Shown piece after piece: positions 28,759 to 39,417 of a stretch of 64,000 bases of DNA. Position numbers and translations under genes: made by a program. This DNA comes from Sulfurospirillum arcachonense DSM 9755. Lineage in GTDB: Bacteria; Campylobacterota; Campylobacteria; Campylobacterales; Sulfurospirillaceae. The notes beneath the pieces were generated by a model, which was not told where the DNA came from, did not search any database, and saw only the letters and a program-made list of their open reading frames with translations. Each line of letters begins with the position of its first letter. Positions within the stretch are counted from its first letter, which is position 1. Location: the NCBI RefSeq assembly GCF_000597725.1, contig NZ_JFBL01000005.1:98765-162764 (forward strand), read 5' to 3'.

Positions 28759-29168
28759 TGGAAGCGTTATCTTATGAATGGCTCTTAGCAATAGGTATAG
28801 TTTTAGTAGGATTAGAAGTTTTAGTATTTTCATTTTTTCTATTTCCTATAGGATTGGGTTTTGTTATAGTCTCTATTTTAGAACTTTATATTATAAAATT
28901 TGAGAGTTTATATTCTCAACTTGCGACAGCCCTTTGTATTGGGTTAATACTTATTTTAGTTTTTAGGAAAAAATTTATTCAATTAATGCAAAAAAGCAGT
29001 AGTAATAAAGAGCAACATATTCATGTTGGAGGGATAGGTGTTATCGATGGTAAACAGATAAAGTTTGAAGGTACTTTCTGGAATACCAATGATGATATTA
29101 GCTCTTATAAAAATGGAGATAAAGTCAATATTGAAATTATTAAAAATAAAGCAGTAATAAAAAAGTAA
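28758..29168 (+). CDS. NfeD-family membrane protein
   Basis: 136 residues: two or three N-terminal membrane helices (about 8-70), then a soluble OB-fold domain (IGVIDGKQIKFEGTFWNT...INIEIIKNKAVIKK). It is the short NfeD type without the ClpP-like protease domain. It pairs with the upstream SPFH protein. The stop codon is adjacent to a bidirectional terminator. Confidence 0.9.
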   Translation: MEALSYEWLLAIGIVLVGLEVLVFSFFLFPIGLGFVIVSILELYIIKFESLYSQLATALCIGLILILVFRKKFIQLMQKSSSNKEQHIHVGGIGVIDGKQIKFEGTFWNTNDDISSYKNGDKVNIEIIKNKAVIKK

Positions 29169-29194
29169 ATATATCCTCCTTGGAGGATATATTT
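29167..29194. terminator. bidirectional intrinsic terminator between convergent genes
   Basis: A perfect 13-bp inverted repeat (arms 29167-29179 and 29182-29194, core CCTCC/GGAGG with T-rich outer flanks) sits exactly between the stop of NfeD and the stop of the opposing 147-codon gene. The A/T outer part of each arm provides the U-tract in either direction. Confidence 0.8.
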
Positions 29195-29637
29195 TAACTG
29201 AGTAAAGAAGATAAAGGACTTTTAGTATTATTTTCTAATTGAGTTTGAGCTGCCATTCTTTCTTGTAGCTCTTTTGCATAATCACTCATCATTGTATCAA
29301 GTGTTGCTAGTGCAGAATCTCTAGCATCTCCTTCTAAAGGTGGCTGTGTAGCCTCATCTAAACCAAGAGTTGCTTTTAATGTTTCACGTTTTTCTTCTAA
29401 AAGCTTCTCTATTTTTTCAAGATTAAAGTTTTGTATATACTTCAAAGCTCCTTGAGAAGTAAGTTGCTCTTTAAAGGTTTCTACAGCTTCATCTTTCTCA
29501 GGTTCTTCAGGTTTTTGCGTTTTAATGGCATTGATTAACTGTTTTTCAAACTCATTATTTGTTTGGGTGATATTAGCTTGAGTATTTTGTTGAAAAATAC
29601 TTAGCTCACTAGTTAAGGTTGTATTGTTTACTTGCAT
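29194..29637 (-). CDS. conserved-looking hypothetical protein, helical
   Basis: 147 residues, hydrophilic, no signal or membrane segment. The N-terminus is Asn/Thr/Gln-rich and the centre is acidic (KPEEPEKDEAVETFKEQL). A predicted helical pair follows (LEKIEKLLEEKRETLKATLG, LATLDTMMSDYAKELQERM), and it ends SLLS. AAAAGGAG lies five bases before the ATG. I do not recognise the family. The overall layout recalls small helical cytoplasmic proteins, and a function should not be assigned. Confidence 0.6.
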   Translation of the reverse strand: MQVNNTTLTSELSIFQQNTQANITQTNNEFEKQLINAIKTQKPEEPEKDEAVETFKEQLTSQGALKYIQNFNLEKIEKLLEEKRETLKATLGLDEATQPPLEGDARDSALATLDTMMSDYAKELQERMAAQTQLENNTKSPLSSLLS

Positions 29638-29671
29638 AAGAACTCCTTTTTAAAAAAAGAACAAGCAAAAA

Positions 29672-30478
29672 TTATTCCTTACTAAACAAATTTCTTAAAT
29701 GTAAACTTAATAATCCTGCATATTCATGAAGTGCTGTGTAGCTATTATTAAGAGCACCTAAGCTGGGCATAAATGACCAGATAGTTAATTTATTTTCTTT
29801 AGTACGTAGACGAAAATCTGTAGCAGCTGGGACTACTTTAAATCCAAAGTATTCATAAAGTGCAATTGAGCGTTTCATATGAAATGCTGATGTTACAAGA
29901 TATATATTTGGTTTATCTATACCAATTTGTTTAAATTTTTCTTTTGAAAATTTTGCATTTTGGTAGGTGTCTAAGCTTTTATCTTCTACATGTAAAGCAA
30001 AATTATTTAGTTCAAAGGTAGAAGAAGAGATAGGTATATCTACACCTAAGTTTTTACTAATCTCTTTCATGCTTTCTAAAAAAGCATCAGCTTCAGTATA
30101 TTTATCAATTCCAGCACCAGAAAAAAGTAAAGGTAAATTGTGAGATTTTGCTATCATTAAACCCCATAAAGCTCTTTTATAAGCAGCACTTCCTAATGGT
30201 ATATTGGCACTTCCTTCTATTTTACCTCCTCCTAAAACAACAACAGCATTTACATAGTTATTTTTTTTGAGTGTTTGGTTAAAAGGTTTTTCTAAAGGAC
30301 GTAAAAGAAGTTCTGAAACATAGGAATTGCTTAAAGCAAAAAAAGATAAAGCGACAAGTATAAAAATAGCACGAAATTTTTTTGTATAAAAAGAGGCTAG
30401 TAAAAAGAAAATTATAAAGATACCTGGTGGTAAAACCAGGTATGTAAAAAGTTTTGAGATAACATAAATAGTACTCAT
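29672..30478 (-). CDS. YdcF/ElyC-family membrane protein (DUF218)
   Basis: 268 residues with two N-terminal membrane helices, then the DUF218 domain (AVVVLGGGKIEGSANIPLGSAAYKRALWGL, LLFSGAG and YLVTSAFHMKRSIALYEYFG). ElyC in E. coli supports peptidoglycan and lipid-carrier metabolism, so an envelope role is likely. It overlaps purM by one base. TACATGTA at 29987 reads as Leu-His-Val-Glu. Confidence 0.85.
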   Translation of the reverse strand: MSTIYVISKLFTYLVLPPGIFIIFFLLASFYTKKFRAIFILVALSFFALSNSYVSELLLRPLEKPFNQTLKKNNYVNAVVVLGGGKIEGSANIPLGSAAYKRALWGLMIAKSHNLPLLFSGAGIDKYTEADAFLESMKEISKNLGVDIPISSSTFELNNFALHVEDKSLDTYQNAKFSKEKFKQIGIDKPNIYLVTSAFHMKRSIALYEYFGFKVVPAATDFRLRTKENKLTIWSFMPSLGALNNSYTALHEYAGLLSLHLRNLFSKE

Positions 30479-31473
30479 TAAAGCATTATTGCCTTTTTCT
30501 CACCCTCTTTTAATTCACCTATAACATATCCATCAGAATCAGCTAAAACCGCATCTACATTTTCAGGACTAACAACAAGAACCATACCAACACCCATGTT
30601 AAAAGTTCTGTACATTTCATCTTCTTCCACATGTTTAGACATGAAATCAAATACACGAAGAGTTTTGATTTTGTCTTTGTAAACTGTGGCTTGCATACCT
30701 TCAGGTAAAACACGTGGTAAATTTTCAACAATACCACCACCTGTGATATGTGCAAGAGCATTGATTTTATTCTTTAGTTTTTTAAATGTTTTTACATAGA
30801 GTTTTGTAGGAGTTAAAAGTGTATCGATTAATGGTTTACCATCAAACTCTGTATCAAATTTATAGTCTAATTTTTCAAAGAAAAGTTTTCTTACAAGGGA
30901 AAAACCATTTGAGTGAACACCACTACTTGGAAGTGCTACTAAAACATCACCGGCTTTTACATGAACAAGTCTATTCATCTCATCTTTTTCTGCAATTCCA
31001 ACCGAAAAACCAGCTAAATCAAAATCTTTACCACTGTACATGCCAGGCATTTCTGCTGTTTCACCACCTATTAGTGAACATTCAGATTCGATACAACCTT
31101 GGGCAATCCCTTTTACAACAGCAGTAGAGTCTGCAATTTCGAGTTTTGCAGTAGCATAGTAGTCAAGGAAAAATAGAGGAGTTCCAAAATTACAAATAAG
31201 ATCATTTACGCACATTGCTACTAAATCAATACCTACTGTATCATATTTTCCAGAGTCAATAGCAAGTTTTAGTTTCGTTCCAACACCATCAGTTGCTCCA
31301 AGCATAACAGGTTTTTTATAACCAGTTGGCAATTCATATGCACCAGCAAATGAACCAATTCCCCCTACTACATTTGAATCAAAAGTTGATTTTACGATAG
31401 GTTTAATGTTTTCTACAAACTGATTTCCAGCGTCTATATCAACGCCAGCATCTTTATAACTAACTGTGCTCAT
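30478..31473 (-). CDS. purM: phosphoribosylformylglycinamidine cyclo-ligase
   Basis: AIR synthetase of purine biosynthesis, 331 residues. Motifs YKDAGVDIDAGN, LGATDGVGTKLKLA, the GETAEMPGMY loop and AHITGGGIVENLPRVLP are all present. It is divergent from the speE-like gene with a 77 bp spacer. Confidence 0.97.
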   Translation of the reverse strand: MSTVSYKDAGVDIDAGNQFVENIKPIVKSTFDSNVVGGIGSFAGAYELPTGYKKPVMLGATDGVGTKLKLAIDSGKYDTVGIDLVAMCVNDLICNFGTPLFFLDYYATAKLEIADSTAVVKGIAQGCIESECSLIGGETAEMPGMYSGKDFDLAGFSVGIAEKDEMNRLVHVKAGDVLVALPSSGVHSNGFSLVRKLFFEKLDYKFDTEFDGKPLIDTLLTPTKLYVKTFKKLKNKINALAHITGGGIVENLPRVLPEGMQATVYKDKIKTLRVFDFMSKHVEEDEMYRTFNMGVGMVLVVSPENVDAVLADSDGYVIGELKEGEKKAIML

Positions 31474-31550
31474 CTATTGCCCTTAAATATTTTTTATCTA
31501 TTTTAACAAATTTATGTTAAAATCGTGCTAAATTTGAAAATGAGAAAAAT

Positions 31551-32081
31551 ATGAAACATGAAATAATTAATGCAGAAATGCTAACACACGTTGCACTTTG
31601 TACTCATAGAGACCCTAAAGATATTTTAGTATTAGGACTTCATGAGTATATAGATAGTGAGATTGGAAGATATGATGGTTTACATGTAGAACTTTGTGAT
31701 AAAGTTTCTTGTATAGAGAGTGTAAAAGATGATTCTATGGATGTTATTGTCGTTAACTCTGATAGATTTAATGATGCATCGTTTGCTGCTCAAATAAATA
31801 GAGTCTTAAGAAAAGATGGTTTATTTGTTATTAAAACAAATGAAAATTTAAAAGAGAATATGGAAGGACTAGGATCTTTATTTGGAATTGTTATGACCTA
31901 TAATTATGAGGGGAAACGAGCAATTTTAGCCTCTAAAAAATATCATCCAACAGCCGATATTGTTTTACAACGTGCTGATTTAATTGATGATTTGAGTTAT
32001 TATAATGTTGAAATGCATATGGCATCGTTTGCTTTAGCAACTTATATGAAAAAAGAGTTATTAGGGATTCAAAAGAACTAA
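31551..32081 (+). CDS. truncated or degenerate spermidine-synthase-like protein
   Basis: 176 residues, against 260-300 for active spermidine synthases. The fold is recognisable (DILVLGLHEYIDSEI, DVIVVNSDRF, FAAQINRVLRKDGLFVIKT, PTADIVLQRADLIDDLSYYN). The glycine-rich nucleotide motif (GGGDGG) of active enzymes is reduced to LGLHEY. It may have lost aminopropyltransferase activity. Campylobacterota commonly make spermidine by the carboxyspermidine route. First gene of a speE-like, coaE, dapF, bax-like operon. Confidence 0.7.
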   Translation: MKHEIINAEMLTHVALCTHRDPKDILVLGLHEYIDSEIGRYDGLHVELCDKVSCIESVKDDSMDVIVVNSDRFNDASFAAQINRVLRKDGLFVIKTNENLKENMEGLGSLFGIVMTYNYEGKRAILASKKYHPTADIVLQRADLIDDLSYYNVEMHMASFALATYMKKELLGIQKN

Positions 32082-32686
32082 TGGCTTATGAACATGCGTA
32101 TGTGTTGACTGGTGGTATTGCTACTGGAAAGAGTACAGTTTGTTCTCTTTTAAAAATGCATGGTTTTAGTATTATTGATGCTGATGTGATAGCAAAAGAG
32201 CAGTTAGATGCTAGTAAATTAGAGTTAAAAGAAATCTTTGGTGAGGAAATTTTTGAAAATGGACAAATTAATAGAAAAAAATTAGCAGATATTATTTTTG
32301 CATCAACTGAACAAAGAATAAAATTAAATAATTTACTACATCCTCGTATTCGTCAAGAGATAAAGAAGTTAGCTATAGAAAAAGACAAGTATGAACTTCC
32401 TTATATCATGGATATTCCACTTTATTTTGAAAGTGGCGATTATGAATGTAAATTGAGTATAGTTGTTTATACCCCTAAAGATGTTCAGTTAGAAAGATTG
32501 GTTAATAGAGAAGGTTTAGATAAGCAAGAAGCTCAAAAAAGAGTAAATGCTCAAATAGATATAGATGAAAAAAAGAAGAGGGCAGGTTGGGTGATAGATA
32601 ATTCATCTGATTTGAAACATTTACAACAAGAAACAGAAAAATTTGTTGATTATATAAGAGAAGAATATGCAGGTATCAAAATATAA
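32081..32686 (+). CDS. coaE: dephospho-CoA kinase
   Basis: Last step of coenzyme A synthesis. 201 residues, with the P-loop TGGIATGKST near the N-terminus, the DADVIAKE motif and the LHPRIRQEI segment. It overlaps the preceding gene by one base and dapF by 20 bp. Confidence 0.95.
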   Translation: MAYEHAYVLTGGIATGKSTVCSLLKMHGFSIIDADVIAKEQLDASKLELKEIFGEEIFENGQINRKKLADIIFASTEQRIKLNNLLHPRIRQEIKKLAIEKDKYELPYIMDIPLYFESGDYECKLSIVVYTPKDVQLERLVNREGLDKQEAQKRVNAQIDIDEKKKRAGWVIDNSSDLKHLQQETEKFVDYIREEYAGIKI

Positions 32687-33404
32687 CGCGAGTGGAAATG
32701 ATTTTGTTATTTTCCATACATTTCAAGAACAAGATTTTGCACATTTAGCAAAACAGTTATGCCATAGACAACAAGGTGTTGGTGCAGATGGACTTATTGT
32801 TCTTGTTCCTAACGCTGGGTGTGATTTTAAATGGTTGTTTTATAACAATGATGGAAGTCATGCTGCGATGTGTGGCAATGGAACACGTGCTTGTGCTCAT
32901 TATGCATATACAAATGGGTTAGCTAACAAAAATATGAAATTTTTGACAGATGCAGGTATGATCCATTCTATTGTTGAAGGGAATATGGTTGAATCTGAAC
33001 TAACAGAAGTAAAAAAAATATCAGAAAAATTTGAAGAAGATGGTAAAGAGTGGTTTTTTTATGACACAGGCGTTCCACATCTTGTTACTGTAGTGAAAAA
33101 CTTAGATGAATACAGTAAAGAATTGGCTTCAAAAATGAGATACAAATATAATGCAAATGTAAATTTTGTTTTATTTGATGGAAAATCTTTACATGTAAGA
33201 ACGTATGAGCGTGGAGTAGAAGATGAAACAGGTGCCTGTGGTACTGGTATGGCAGCATGTTTTTATGCACTAAATTATGAAAATATTATAAAAGATAGCA
33301 TTAAAGTATATCCTTCGAGTAAAGAAGAATTGAGTCTAAGAATAGACAATGGAAAACTATTTTTTAAAGGTGAGGTAAAAAAAGTTTTTGAAACAATTAT
33401 TTAA
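32667..33404 (+). CDS. dapF: diaminopimelate epimerase
   Basis: Converts LL- to meso-diaminopimelate for peptidoglycan and lysine. 245 residues. Both catalytic Cys motifs are present, MCGNGTRACAHYA and GACGTGMAACFYA. It is slightly shorter than the E. coli enzyme (274 aa). TACATGTA at 33190 reads Leu-His-Val-Arg. Confidence 0.95.
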   Translation: MQVSKYNASGNDFVIFHTFQEQDFAHLAKQLCHRQQGVGADGLIVLVPNAGCDFKWLFYNNDGSHAAMCGNGTRACAHYAYTNGLANKNMKFLTDAGMIHSIVEGNMVESELTEVKKISEKFEEDGKEWFFYDTGVPHLVTVVKNLDEYSKELASKMRYKYNANVNFVLFDGKSLHVRTYERGVEDETGACGTGMAACFYALNYENIIKDSIKVYPSSKEELSLRIDNGKLFFKGEVKKVFETII

Positions 33405-34113
33405 ATTAGTAATTTCGGTATCGTTATTTACAACAGCAACTTTTTCGATAGGTTTTCCTGAAAGTTATTATGAAATTAAGAATATTAAAGAACAAAAGCG
33501 AGAGTTTATTAATATACTCAAACCTTTAGTTGACAAAAGTAACCAAAAAGTCAAACAAGAGAGAGTATTTTTAAAAAACTTTTTTGCACAAGCGATGCAA
33601 AATGCTTTTCGTTCATTAAATCCAAAAGATTTAAAAGAGCTTTTAAGACTTTCAAAAAAGTATAGAGTAAAAAAACTTTTTGATAAAAATAAATATCTTC
33701 AAAGAGTTGATATTGTCCCTGTTCCTTTGGCTCTTGCACAAGGAGCAATAGAAAGTGGGTGGGGTAAAAGTAGATTTGTAAGACTTGCAAATAATATTTT
33801 TGGCCATTGGACATGGGGAGAAGTAGGTATTATCCCTGAAGGACGAGAAGAGGGTAAAAGTCATAAAATAAGAATTTTTAAAACTTTACAAGATTCTGTG
33901 AATGCTTATATATTAAATCTTAATAGACATTATGCATATGCGGAGTTTAGAAAAGTAAGACGACTGAAAAGTTTAGAAGGAAAATCAATTACAGGAAATG
34001 AAGCTGCTCAAACAATGATTAATTACTCTGAGTTAAGAGAAAAATATGTACAAATGCTTCAAAAAATGATGAAAGATCATAGGCTTTTATATTATGAAGC
34101 AGGAAAACTATAA
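33388..34113 (+). CDS. secreted glucosaminidase-domain protein (Bax-like)
   Basis: 241 residues. An N-terminal signal peptide (about 1-22) precedes a Lys-rich helical region. The Bax/FlgJ-type glucosaminidase domain follows ([34 protein letters not shown]), in which AIESGWG carries the catalytic Glu. It is expected to cleave or bind peptidoglycan. The TTG start at 33388 lies within dapF, after GAGG. Its 3' end overlaps the convergent prfA by 6 bp. Confidence 0.85.
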   Translation: MKQLFKLVISVSLFTTATFSIGFPESYYEIKNIKEQKREFINILKPLVDKSNQKVKQERVFLKNFFAQAMQNAFRSLNPKDLKELLRLSKKYRVKKLFDKNKYLQRVDIVPVPLALAQGAIESGWGKSRFVRLANNIFGHWTWGEVGIIPEGREEGKSHKIRIFKTLQDSVNAYILNLNRHYAYAEFRKVRRLKSLEGKSITGNEAAQTMINYSELREKYVQMLQKMMKDHRLLYYEAGKL

Positions 34114-35175
34114 CCCTGCTTCACTCATTGCTACTGATTGGTAGTGTGCTATGATTGGATCAATGACTTCATCTAGTAAGCCACCTTCCATGATAGCATC
34201 TAATCTATATAGTGTTAAATTTATTCTATGGTCACTCATACGGTTTTGTGGATAATTATAAGTTCTAATTCTTCCACTTCTATCACCTGAACCTACTTGA
34301 GATTTTCTTTCTTCACTTTGTTTAGCATCATGTTCACGTTGTTGTAAATCAAAAAGACGTGCTTTTAATATTTTCATTGCAGCATCTTTATTTTTATGTT
34401 GGCTTTTCCCATCTTGGTTAGTTACAACTAAACCACTAGGGATATGGGTAATTCTAACAGCACTATCTGTAGTATTTACCGATTGTCCACCATTACCTGA
34501 AGCTCTCATAACGTCTATTTTTAAATCATTTGGATTAATATTTACTTCAACGTCATCAACTTCGGGCATAACTGCAACTGTAATTGCTGAAGTATGAACT
34601 CTTCCTTGTGATTCAGTTTTAGGGACTCTTTGAACACGGTGTGTACCGCCTTCGTATTTAAGTTTTGAAAATGCACCTTGACCTTTGATGATAGCGATCA
34701 TCTCTTTATAGCCATCAAGAACACCTTCACTAGAACTTACTATTTCAACTTTCCAATTCATATTTTCTGCATATCTTACATATGCCTTAAAAAGGTCAGC
34801 AACAAAAAGAGCAGCTTCATCACCACCAGTTCCTGCACGAAGTTCTAAAAATATATTTTTATCATCATTCGGATCTTTTGGTAAAAGTAAAACTTTGATA
34901 TCTTCTTCAAGTTGAATTTTTAGAGGTTCTAATTCTTTTAATTCTTCTTTTGCAAGTTCTCCCAGTTCATCATCTTCTAAAAGCATTTTATTTTCTTCAA
35001 TACCTTCAATAGTTTGAATATACTCTTCAGCTTTTTCTTTCACAGGTTCTATACTAGATTGTTCTTTTGAAAGTGCTGTCATTTTAGCAATATCAGAAGC
35101 TATATCAGGTTGGCTAAGCAATTTGCTTAGTTCGTCATATCTTTCTAAGAATGGACGTAATTTATCTTGTAACAT
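34108..35175 (-). CDS. prfA: peptide chain release factor 1
   Basis: Terminates translation at UAA and UAG. 355 residues, with the GGQ catalytic loop ([20 protein letters not shown]) and the stop-codon-recognition region [21 protein letters not shown]. It lies 36 bp after rpsT. Confidence 0.97.
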   Translation of the reverse strand: MLQDKLRPFLERYDELSKLLSQPDIASDIAKMTALSKEQSSIEPVKEKAEEYIQTIEGIEENKMLLEDDELGELAKEELKELEPLKIQLEEDIKVLLLPKDPNDDKNIFLELRAGTGGDEAALFVADLFKAYVRYAENMNWKVEIVSSSEGVLDGYKEMIAIIKGQGAFSKLKYEGGTHRVQRVPKTESQGRVHTSAITVAVMPEVDDVEVNINPNDLKIDVMRASGNGGQSVNTTDSAVRITHIPSGLVVTNQDGKSQHKNKDAAMKILKARLFDLQQREHDAKQSEERKSQVGSGDRSGRIRTYNYPQNRMSDHRINLTLYRLDAIMEGGLLDEVIDPIIAHYQSVAMSEAGL

Positions 35176-35211
35176 ATATGTTTATTTTAAAAGAGGGGAG
35201 AGCCGCGTAAA

Positions 35212-35478
35212 TTACGCAGCTATAGAGTTAACTAATTTAGCTAATCTACTAATACGACGAGCAGCAGTATTCTTTTTTAAGATACCCTTTGTTGCATATG
35301 AGTGAAAACTTTTGTTAACATTTTTAAGAGCAACTACTGCTGCATCTTTATCGCCTGATTCTACGGCAACTTTAACAGATTTAGTTAGATTTTTAATTCT
35401 TGTTTTATAAAATCTATTTCTTTCTGTTCTTACTATCGTTTGTTTTGCGCGTTTTTCCGCTGATTTATGGTTAGCCAT
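35212..35478 (-). CDS. rpsT: 30S ribosomal protein S20
   Basis: 88 residues from the ATG at 35478 ([13 protein letters not shown]), which has GAAAGG upstream. The frame is open five codons further to 35493, but that extension would remove the ribosome-binding site. Helical Arg/Lys/Ala-rich sequence as usual. Upstream of prfA in the same direction. Confidence 0.96.
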   Translation of the reverse strand: MANHKSAEKRAKQTIVRTERNRFYKTRIKNLTKSVKVAVESGDKDAAVVALKNVNKSFHSYATKGILKKNTAARRISRLAKLVNSIAA

Positions 35479-35592
35479 CGCTAAGCCTTTCATTTAAAAT
35501 TTAGGCATTGATTATACAGAACTAATTATTAAATAGACCTTATTTTAAGCATAATTTTATAAAATTCTTCACTAGTATAGCCTAAATTGTGC

Positions 35593-35623
35593 TATAATCC
35601 CTAAAAACATTTACATGTAGAGG
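35593..35623 (+). promoter_or_regulatory. glmM promoter with iterated palindrome abutting the ribosome-binding site
   Basis: GCTATAAT (TATAAT 35593-35598) is followed by TTTACATGTAGAGGA. The TACATGTA palindrome (35612-35619) runs directly into AGAGGA, the ribosome-binding site for the ATG at 35631. A protein or hairpin at the palindrome could affect translation start. That is inference. Confidence 0.6.
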
Positions 35624-35630
35624 ATATTTA

Positions 35631-36971
35631 ATGAAATTATTTGGGACAGATGGTGTTCGTGGAAAAGCTGGAAAAAAATTAAACTCTATGACAGCAATGC
35701 GTTTAGCAATGGCTGCAGGGATATATTTTCGTAAAAATTCAATAAATAATAAAATAATAGTAGGTAAAGATACAAGAAGAAGTGGTTATATGATAGAAAA
35801 TGCTATTGTTTCAGGTCTTACTGCAGTTGGATATGATGTAAGACAAATAGGACCAATGCCAACTCCTGCAATTGCTTTTCTAACAGAAGATATGCGTTGT
35901 GATGCTGGAATCATGATTAGTGCTTCTCATAATCCTTATTTTGATAATGGAGTGAAATTTTTTGATGCCCAAGGTCATAAGTTAGATGAAAAAGCTGAAA
36001 AAGAGATAGAAGAGATATTTTATAATGATGCACTTATAGAAGAAAATCAAAAAGAAGAGTTTGGAATAGGTCGTTCAAAAAGAGTAGATGATGTAATTGG
36101 ACGTTATATTGTTCATATTAAAAACTCTTTTCCAAAAAATTTAACTCTTCATGGTATTCGAGTTGTTTTAGATGTTGCAAATGGTGCAGCATATAAAGTG
36201 GCACCTGCAGTATTTTCTGAACTGGGAGCAGATGTTATTTTACTGAATGATCAACCAAATGGAAGTAACATAAATCTAAATTGTGGAGCTTTGCATCCTG
36301 AAAACTTAGGTGAGCAAGTAAGAAAATTAAGAGCTGATATTGGTTTTGCATTTGATGGAGATGCCGATAGATTAGTAGTTGTAGATGAAAATGGTGATGT
36401 TATTCATGGAGACAAACTTTTAGGAGCTCTTAGCGTTTATCTGAAAAGCAATGGTAAATTACAAAAAAATGGTTCAGTTGCAACGGTTATGAGTAACCAA
36501 GCACTAGAAGATTATTTGAATGAGAATGATATAGAGCTTTATAGATGTAACGTTGGTGATAAATATGTTTTAGAAACATTTGCAAAAGAAGGTTTAAATT
36601 TTGGTGGTGAGCAAAGTGGCCATGTTATTCTTGCTGATTTTGCAAAAACAGGAGATGCTTTAGTTGCAGCTCTTGCTGTTATGGCTAATGTGCTAACAAA
36701 AAATGAATCAGTTAGTAAACTTTTAAATCCATTTGAGCTTTATCCACAACTTCAAAAAAACCTTAGTGTAGGTAAAAAAGTACCTCTTGAAGATATTGAT
36801 GGTTACAGTGAATTATTCAAAACAATAGAAAAAGAAAATATAAGAGTTCTAATACGTTATTCAGGAACAGAAAATTTGCTTCGTATTCTTTTAGAAGGAA
36901 AAGATGAAAGTAAGTTAGATAACATGATGGAAAAAGTAGTGACACTTTTACAAAGCAGGCTAAATGCTTAA
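35631..36971 (+). CDS. glmM: phosphoglucosamine mutase
   Basis: Makes glucosamine 1-phosphate for UDP-GlcNAc. 446 residues. The phosphoserine loop is [13 protein letters not shown], the Mg site is [13 protein letters not shown], and the phosphate-binding [15 protein letters not shown] is near the C-terminus. lspA overlaps its end by 8 bp. Confidence 0.97.
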   Translation: MKLFGTDGVRGKAGKKLNSMTAMRLAMAAGIYFRKNSINNKIIVGKDTRRSGYMIENAIVSGLTAVGYDVRQIGPMPTPAIAFLTEDMRCDAGIMISASHNPYFDNGVKFFDAQGHKLDEKAEKEIEEIFYNDALIEENQKEEFGIGRSKRVDDVIGRYIVHIKNSFPKNLTLHGIRVVLDVANGAAYKVAPAVFSELGADVILLNDQPNGSNINLNCGALHPENLGEQVRKLRADIGFAFDGDADRLVVVDENGDVIHGDKLLGALSVYLKSNGKLQKNGSVATVMSNQALEDYLNENDIELYRCNVGDKYVLETFAKEGLNFGGEQSGHVILADFAKTGDALVAALAVMANVLTKNESVSKLLNPFELYPQLQKNLSVGKKVPLEDIDGYSELFKTIEKENIRVLIRYSGTENLLRILLEGKDESKLDNMMEKVVTLLQSRLNA

Positions 36972-37410
36972 ATCGTTTATTGTTTTTGTTTTAGCTTTCG
37001 TGGGAGTTTTTATAATCGATCAAAATATTAAAACCATCTTTTTAGATGGTTTTAGATGGTATGGAGATTATTTTTCGTTAATCCTCACATATAACAAAGG
37101 TGTAGCTTTCTCAATGTTAGCTTTTTTAGAAGGTAATTTAAAATATCTTCAATTGCTATTAATATCTAGTGTAGTGATATATCTTGGCTTTAATCGAAAT
37201 ATTTTTAAGCCTTATTGCCTTCCTTCTGGACTACTTCTTGGAGCAGGGTCAAGTAATCTTTATGACAGATTTATTCATGGGGGTGTTGTAGATTACGTTT
37301 ATTGGCATAAATGGTTTGAATTTGCGGTATTTAATTTTGCTGATGTTATGGTAAATTTTTCGGTAATTTTGATATTAATCATATCTTTAAAAAAGAATAA
37401 AAAGATTTAA
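36964..37410 (+). CDS. lspA: lipoprotein signal peptidase (signal peptidase II)
   Basis: Inner-membrane aspartic protease that removes lipoprotein signal peptides. 148 residues and four membrane helices. The two catalytic Asp residues are in [15 protein letters not shown] and [11 protein letters not shown]. Its activity would be needed by the lipoproteins in this window, such as the efflux channel and UPF0323. Confidence 0.95.
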   Translation: MLKSFIVFVLAFVGVFIIDQNIKTIFLDGFRWYGDYFSLILTYNKGVAFSMLAFLEGNLKYLQLLLISSVVIYLGFNRNIFKPYCLPSGLLLGAGSSNLYDRFIHGGVVDYVYWHKWFEFAVFNFADVMVNFSVILILIISLKKNKKI

Positions 37411-37475
37411 AAATATATAGTATATTTAAGTAAATATTATGTGATTTTTGAGTATTATCTCTTTCTTAATATATG

Positions 37476-37552
37476 TGCTCGCTTAACTCAGTTGGTAGAG
37501 TGTTACCTCGACAAGGTAAAAGTCACTGGTTCGAATCCAGTAGTGAGCACCA
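37476..37552 (+). tRNA. tRNA-Val (anticodon GAC)
   Basis: 77 nt including encoded CCA (37550-37552). The acceptor stem TGCTCGC pairs with GTGAGCA. A D-arm with AACTCAGTTGGTAGAG, an anticodon stem TTACC/GGTAA with GAC at 37510-37512, and a GGTTCGAATCC T-arm are all present. It lies alone between lspA and thrS. Confidence 0.95.
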
Positions 37553-37599
37553 TATTTCGTTCTCTCACAGTTTGGGAGTTCTATTAGTAAAGGATTGAA

Positions 37600-39417
37600 A
37601 TGCAAAATGAAGTTATAGCCTACAGAGATGGCTTAACTCTAACTGACACACAAAGCGTTGCTTCACTTGATTGTTCTAATTTCCAAGAAGTTTTATTTGA
37701 TAACTCTGATGATGCCTTAGAGGTTATTCGTCACTCTACTGCCCATATGATGGCACAAGCGATAAAAGAGTTATATCCAGATGCAAAGTTTTTTGTTGGA
37801 CCAGTTATAGAAGATGGTTTTTACTATGATTTTCGTGTAAGTGAAAAGATTAGTGATGAAGATTTAAAAACGATTGAAAAGAAAATGCAAGAGATTGCAA
37901 AGAAAAAACTTCCAATTGAAAAAACGTGTAGCACAAAAGCTCAAATTTCAAAACAATTTGCTGATGATGATTTGAAACAAGAAGTTCTTCTTCGTATCCC
38001 TGAAGGGGAAGTTTCTACATATAAGCAAGGTGATTTTGAAGATTTGTGTCGTGGACCTCATGTTCCTAACACAAGATATCTAAGATTTTTTAAACTAACT
38101 CGTGTTGCTGGAGCATATCTAGGTGGCGATGAGAAAAGAGAAATGTTAACTCGTATTTATGGTACTGCATTTGCAGATAAAGCAAGTTTAGCAGAGTATT
38201 CTAAAATGATTGAAGAAGCTAAAAAGCGTGATCATAGAAAATTAGGAAATGAACTTAAATTATTTACTTTTGATGAAGAAGTAGGCGCTGGTCTTCCTAT
38301 ATGGCTAACAAACGGAAGTCGCTTAAGAAGTAAATTAGAACAACGTCTTTTTAAAGCACACAGATTAAGAGGTTATCAGCCAGTTCGTGGTCCAGAAATT
38401 TTAAAAGCAGATGCTTGGAAGATAAGTGGACATTACGATAACTATGGTGAAAATATGTACTTTACAGAAATAGATGGTTCTGAGTACGGAATGAAACCTA
38501 TGAACTGTGTTGGACATATAAAAGTTTATCAAAATGATGTAAGAAGTTATAGAGACTTACCACTGAAGTTTTTTGAATACGGTGTAGTTCACCGTCATGA
38601 GATGAGTGGTGTTATGCATGGTCTTTTTAGGGTTCGCGAATTTACTCAAGATGATGCACATGTTTTTTGTACACCAGATCAGATAAAAGATAGCGTTATG
38701 GAAATGCTAGGTTTTGTTGAAGATATTATGAAAAGTTTTGGTTTTGAGTATGAGATTGAAATTTCAACTAAACCAGAAAAAGCAATTGGTGATGATGCTT
38801 TTTGGGAAGCTGCAACTCAAGGGCTAAAAGATGCACTTGATGAAAACAATATTGCATATGGCATAGATGAAGGTGGAGGAGCATTTTATGGTCCAAAAAT
38901 CGATATCAAAATATTAGATGCATTAAAAAGAAAATGGCAGTGTAGTACAATACAAGTAGATTATAATTTACCTGAAAGATTTGATTTGAGCTATGTGGAT
39001 GCAAATAATGAGCATGCACGTCCAGTTATGTTACACCGTGCAATACTTGGTTCATTTGAAAGATTTATTGGAATTCTTATTGAGCATACTGCTGGAGAAT
39101 TTCCATTTTTTATTGCTCCAACTCAAGTTGTAATTGTTCCAATTAGTGAATCGCATCAAGCTTACGCTAAAGAATTGGCACATGAATTGCTTATAAATGA
39201 CATAGATGCTGAGATTTCTATGAAAAATGAGAGTTTAAACAAACGCATCAGAAACGCTGAAAAGATGCGTGTTCCGATGATTTTGGTAATAGGTGACGAA
39301 GAAGTTGAACAAAAAACTGTTGCTTTAAGAGACAGAAGAGATAGAAAACAGTATAATTTAACAAAAGACGAATTTATGTCTATAACAAAGGAAAAACTTA
39401 GTGAGGTACATTTTTGA
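37600..39417 (+). CDS. thrS: threonyl-tRNA synthetase
   Basis: 605 residues against 642 in E. coli. The N-terminus ([14 protein letters not shown]) is too short for a complete TGS domain and runs into the editing domain with [11 protein letters not shown]. The catalytic core has the zinc Cys in MKPMNCVGH and motif 2 in [22 protein letters not shown]. The C-terminal anticodon-binding domain is intact. It overlaps infC by 4 bp. I saw no T-box or tRNA-like operator in the short leader. Confidence 0.97.
   Translation: MQNEVIAYRDGLTLTDTQSVASLDCSNFQEVLFDNSDDALEVIRHSTAHMMAQAIKELYPDAKFFVGPVIEDGFYYDFRVSEKISDEDLKTIEKKMQEIAKKKLPIEKTCSTKAQISKQFADDDLKQEVLLRIPEGEVSTYKQGDFEDLCRGPHVPNTRYLRFFKLTRVAGAYLGGDEKREMLTRIYGTAFADKASLAEYSKMIEEAKKRDHRKLGNELKLFTFDEEVGAGLPIWLTNGSRLRSKLEQRLFKAHRLRGYQPVRGPEILKADAWKISGHYDNYGENMYFTEIDGSEYGMKPMNCVGHIKVYQNDVRSYRDLPLKFFEYGVVHRHEMSGVMHGLFRVREFTQDDAHVFCTPDQIKDSVMEMLGFVEDIMKSFGFEYEIEISTKPEKAIGDDAFWEAATQGLKDALDENNIAYGIDEGGGAFYGPKIDIKILDALKRKWQCSTIQVDYNLPERFDLSYVDANNEHARPVMLHRAILGSFERFIGILIEHTAGEFPFFIAPTQVVIVPISESHQAYAKELAHELLINDIDAEISMKNESLNKRIRNAEKMRVPMILVIGDEEVEQKTVALRDRRDRKQYNLTKDEFMSITKEKLSEVHF

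Noticed and set aside
30711..30717. CACGTGG in purM as another parS
   Set aside because: The outer bases (AAAA before, TAA after) do not match TGTTTCACGTGGAACA. Only the central 6-mer agrees.
36740..36748. TTATCCACA, a DnaA-box-like sequence in glmM
   Set aside because: A single copy in coding sequence, no cluster and no A+T-rich unwinding element next to it. Not evidence of oriC.
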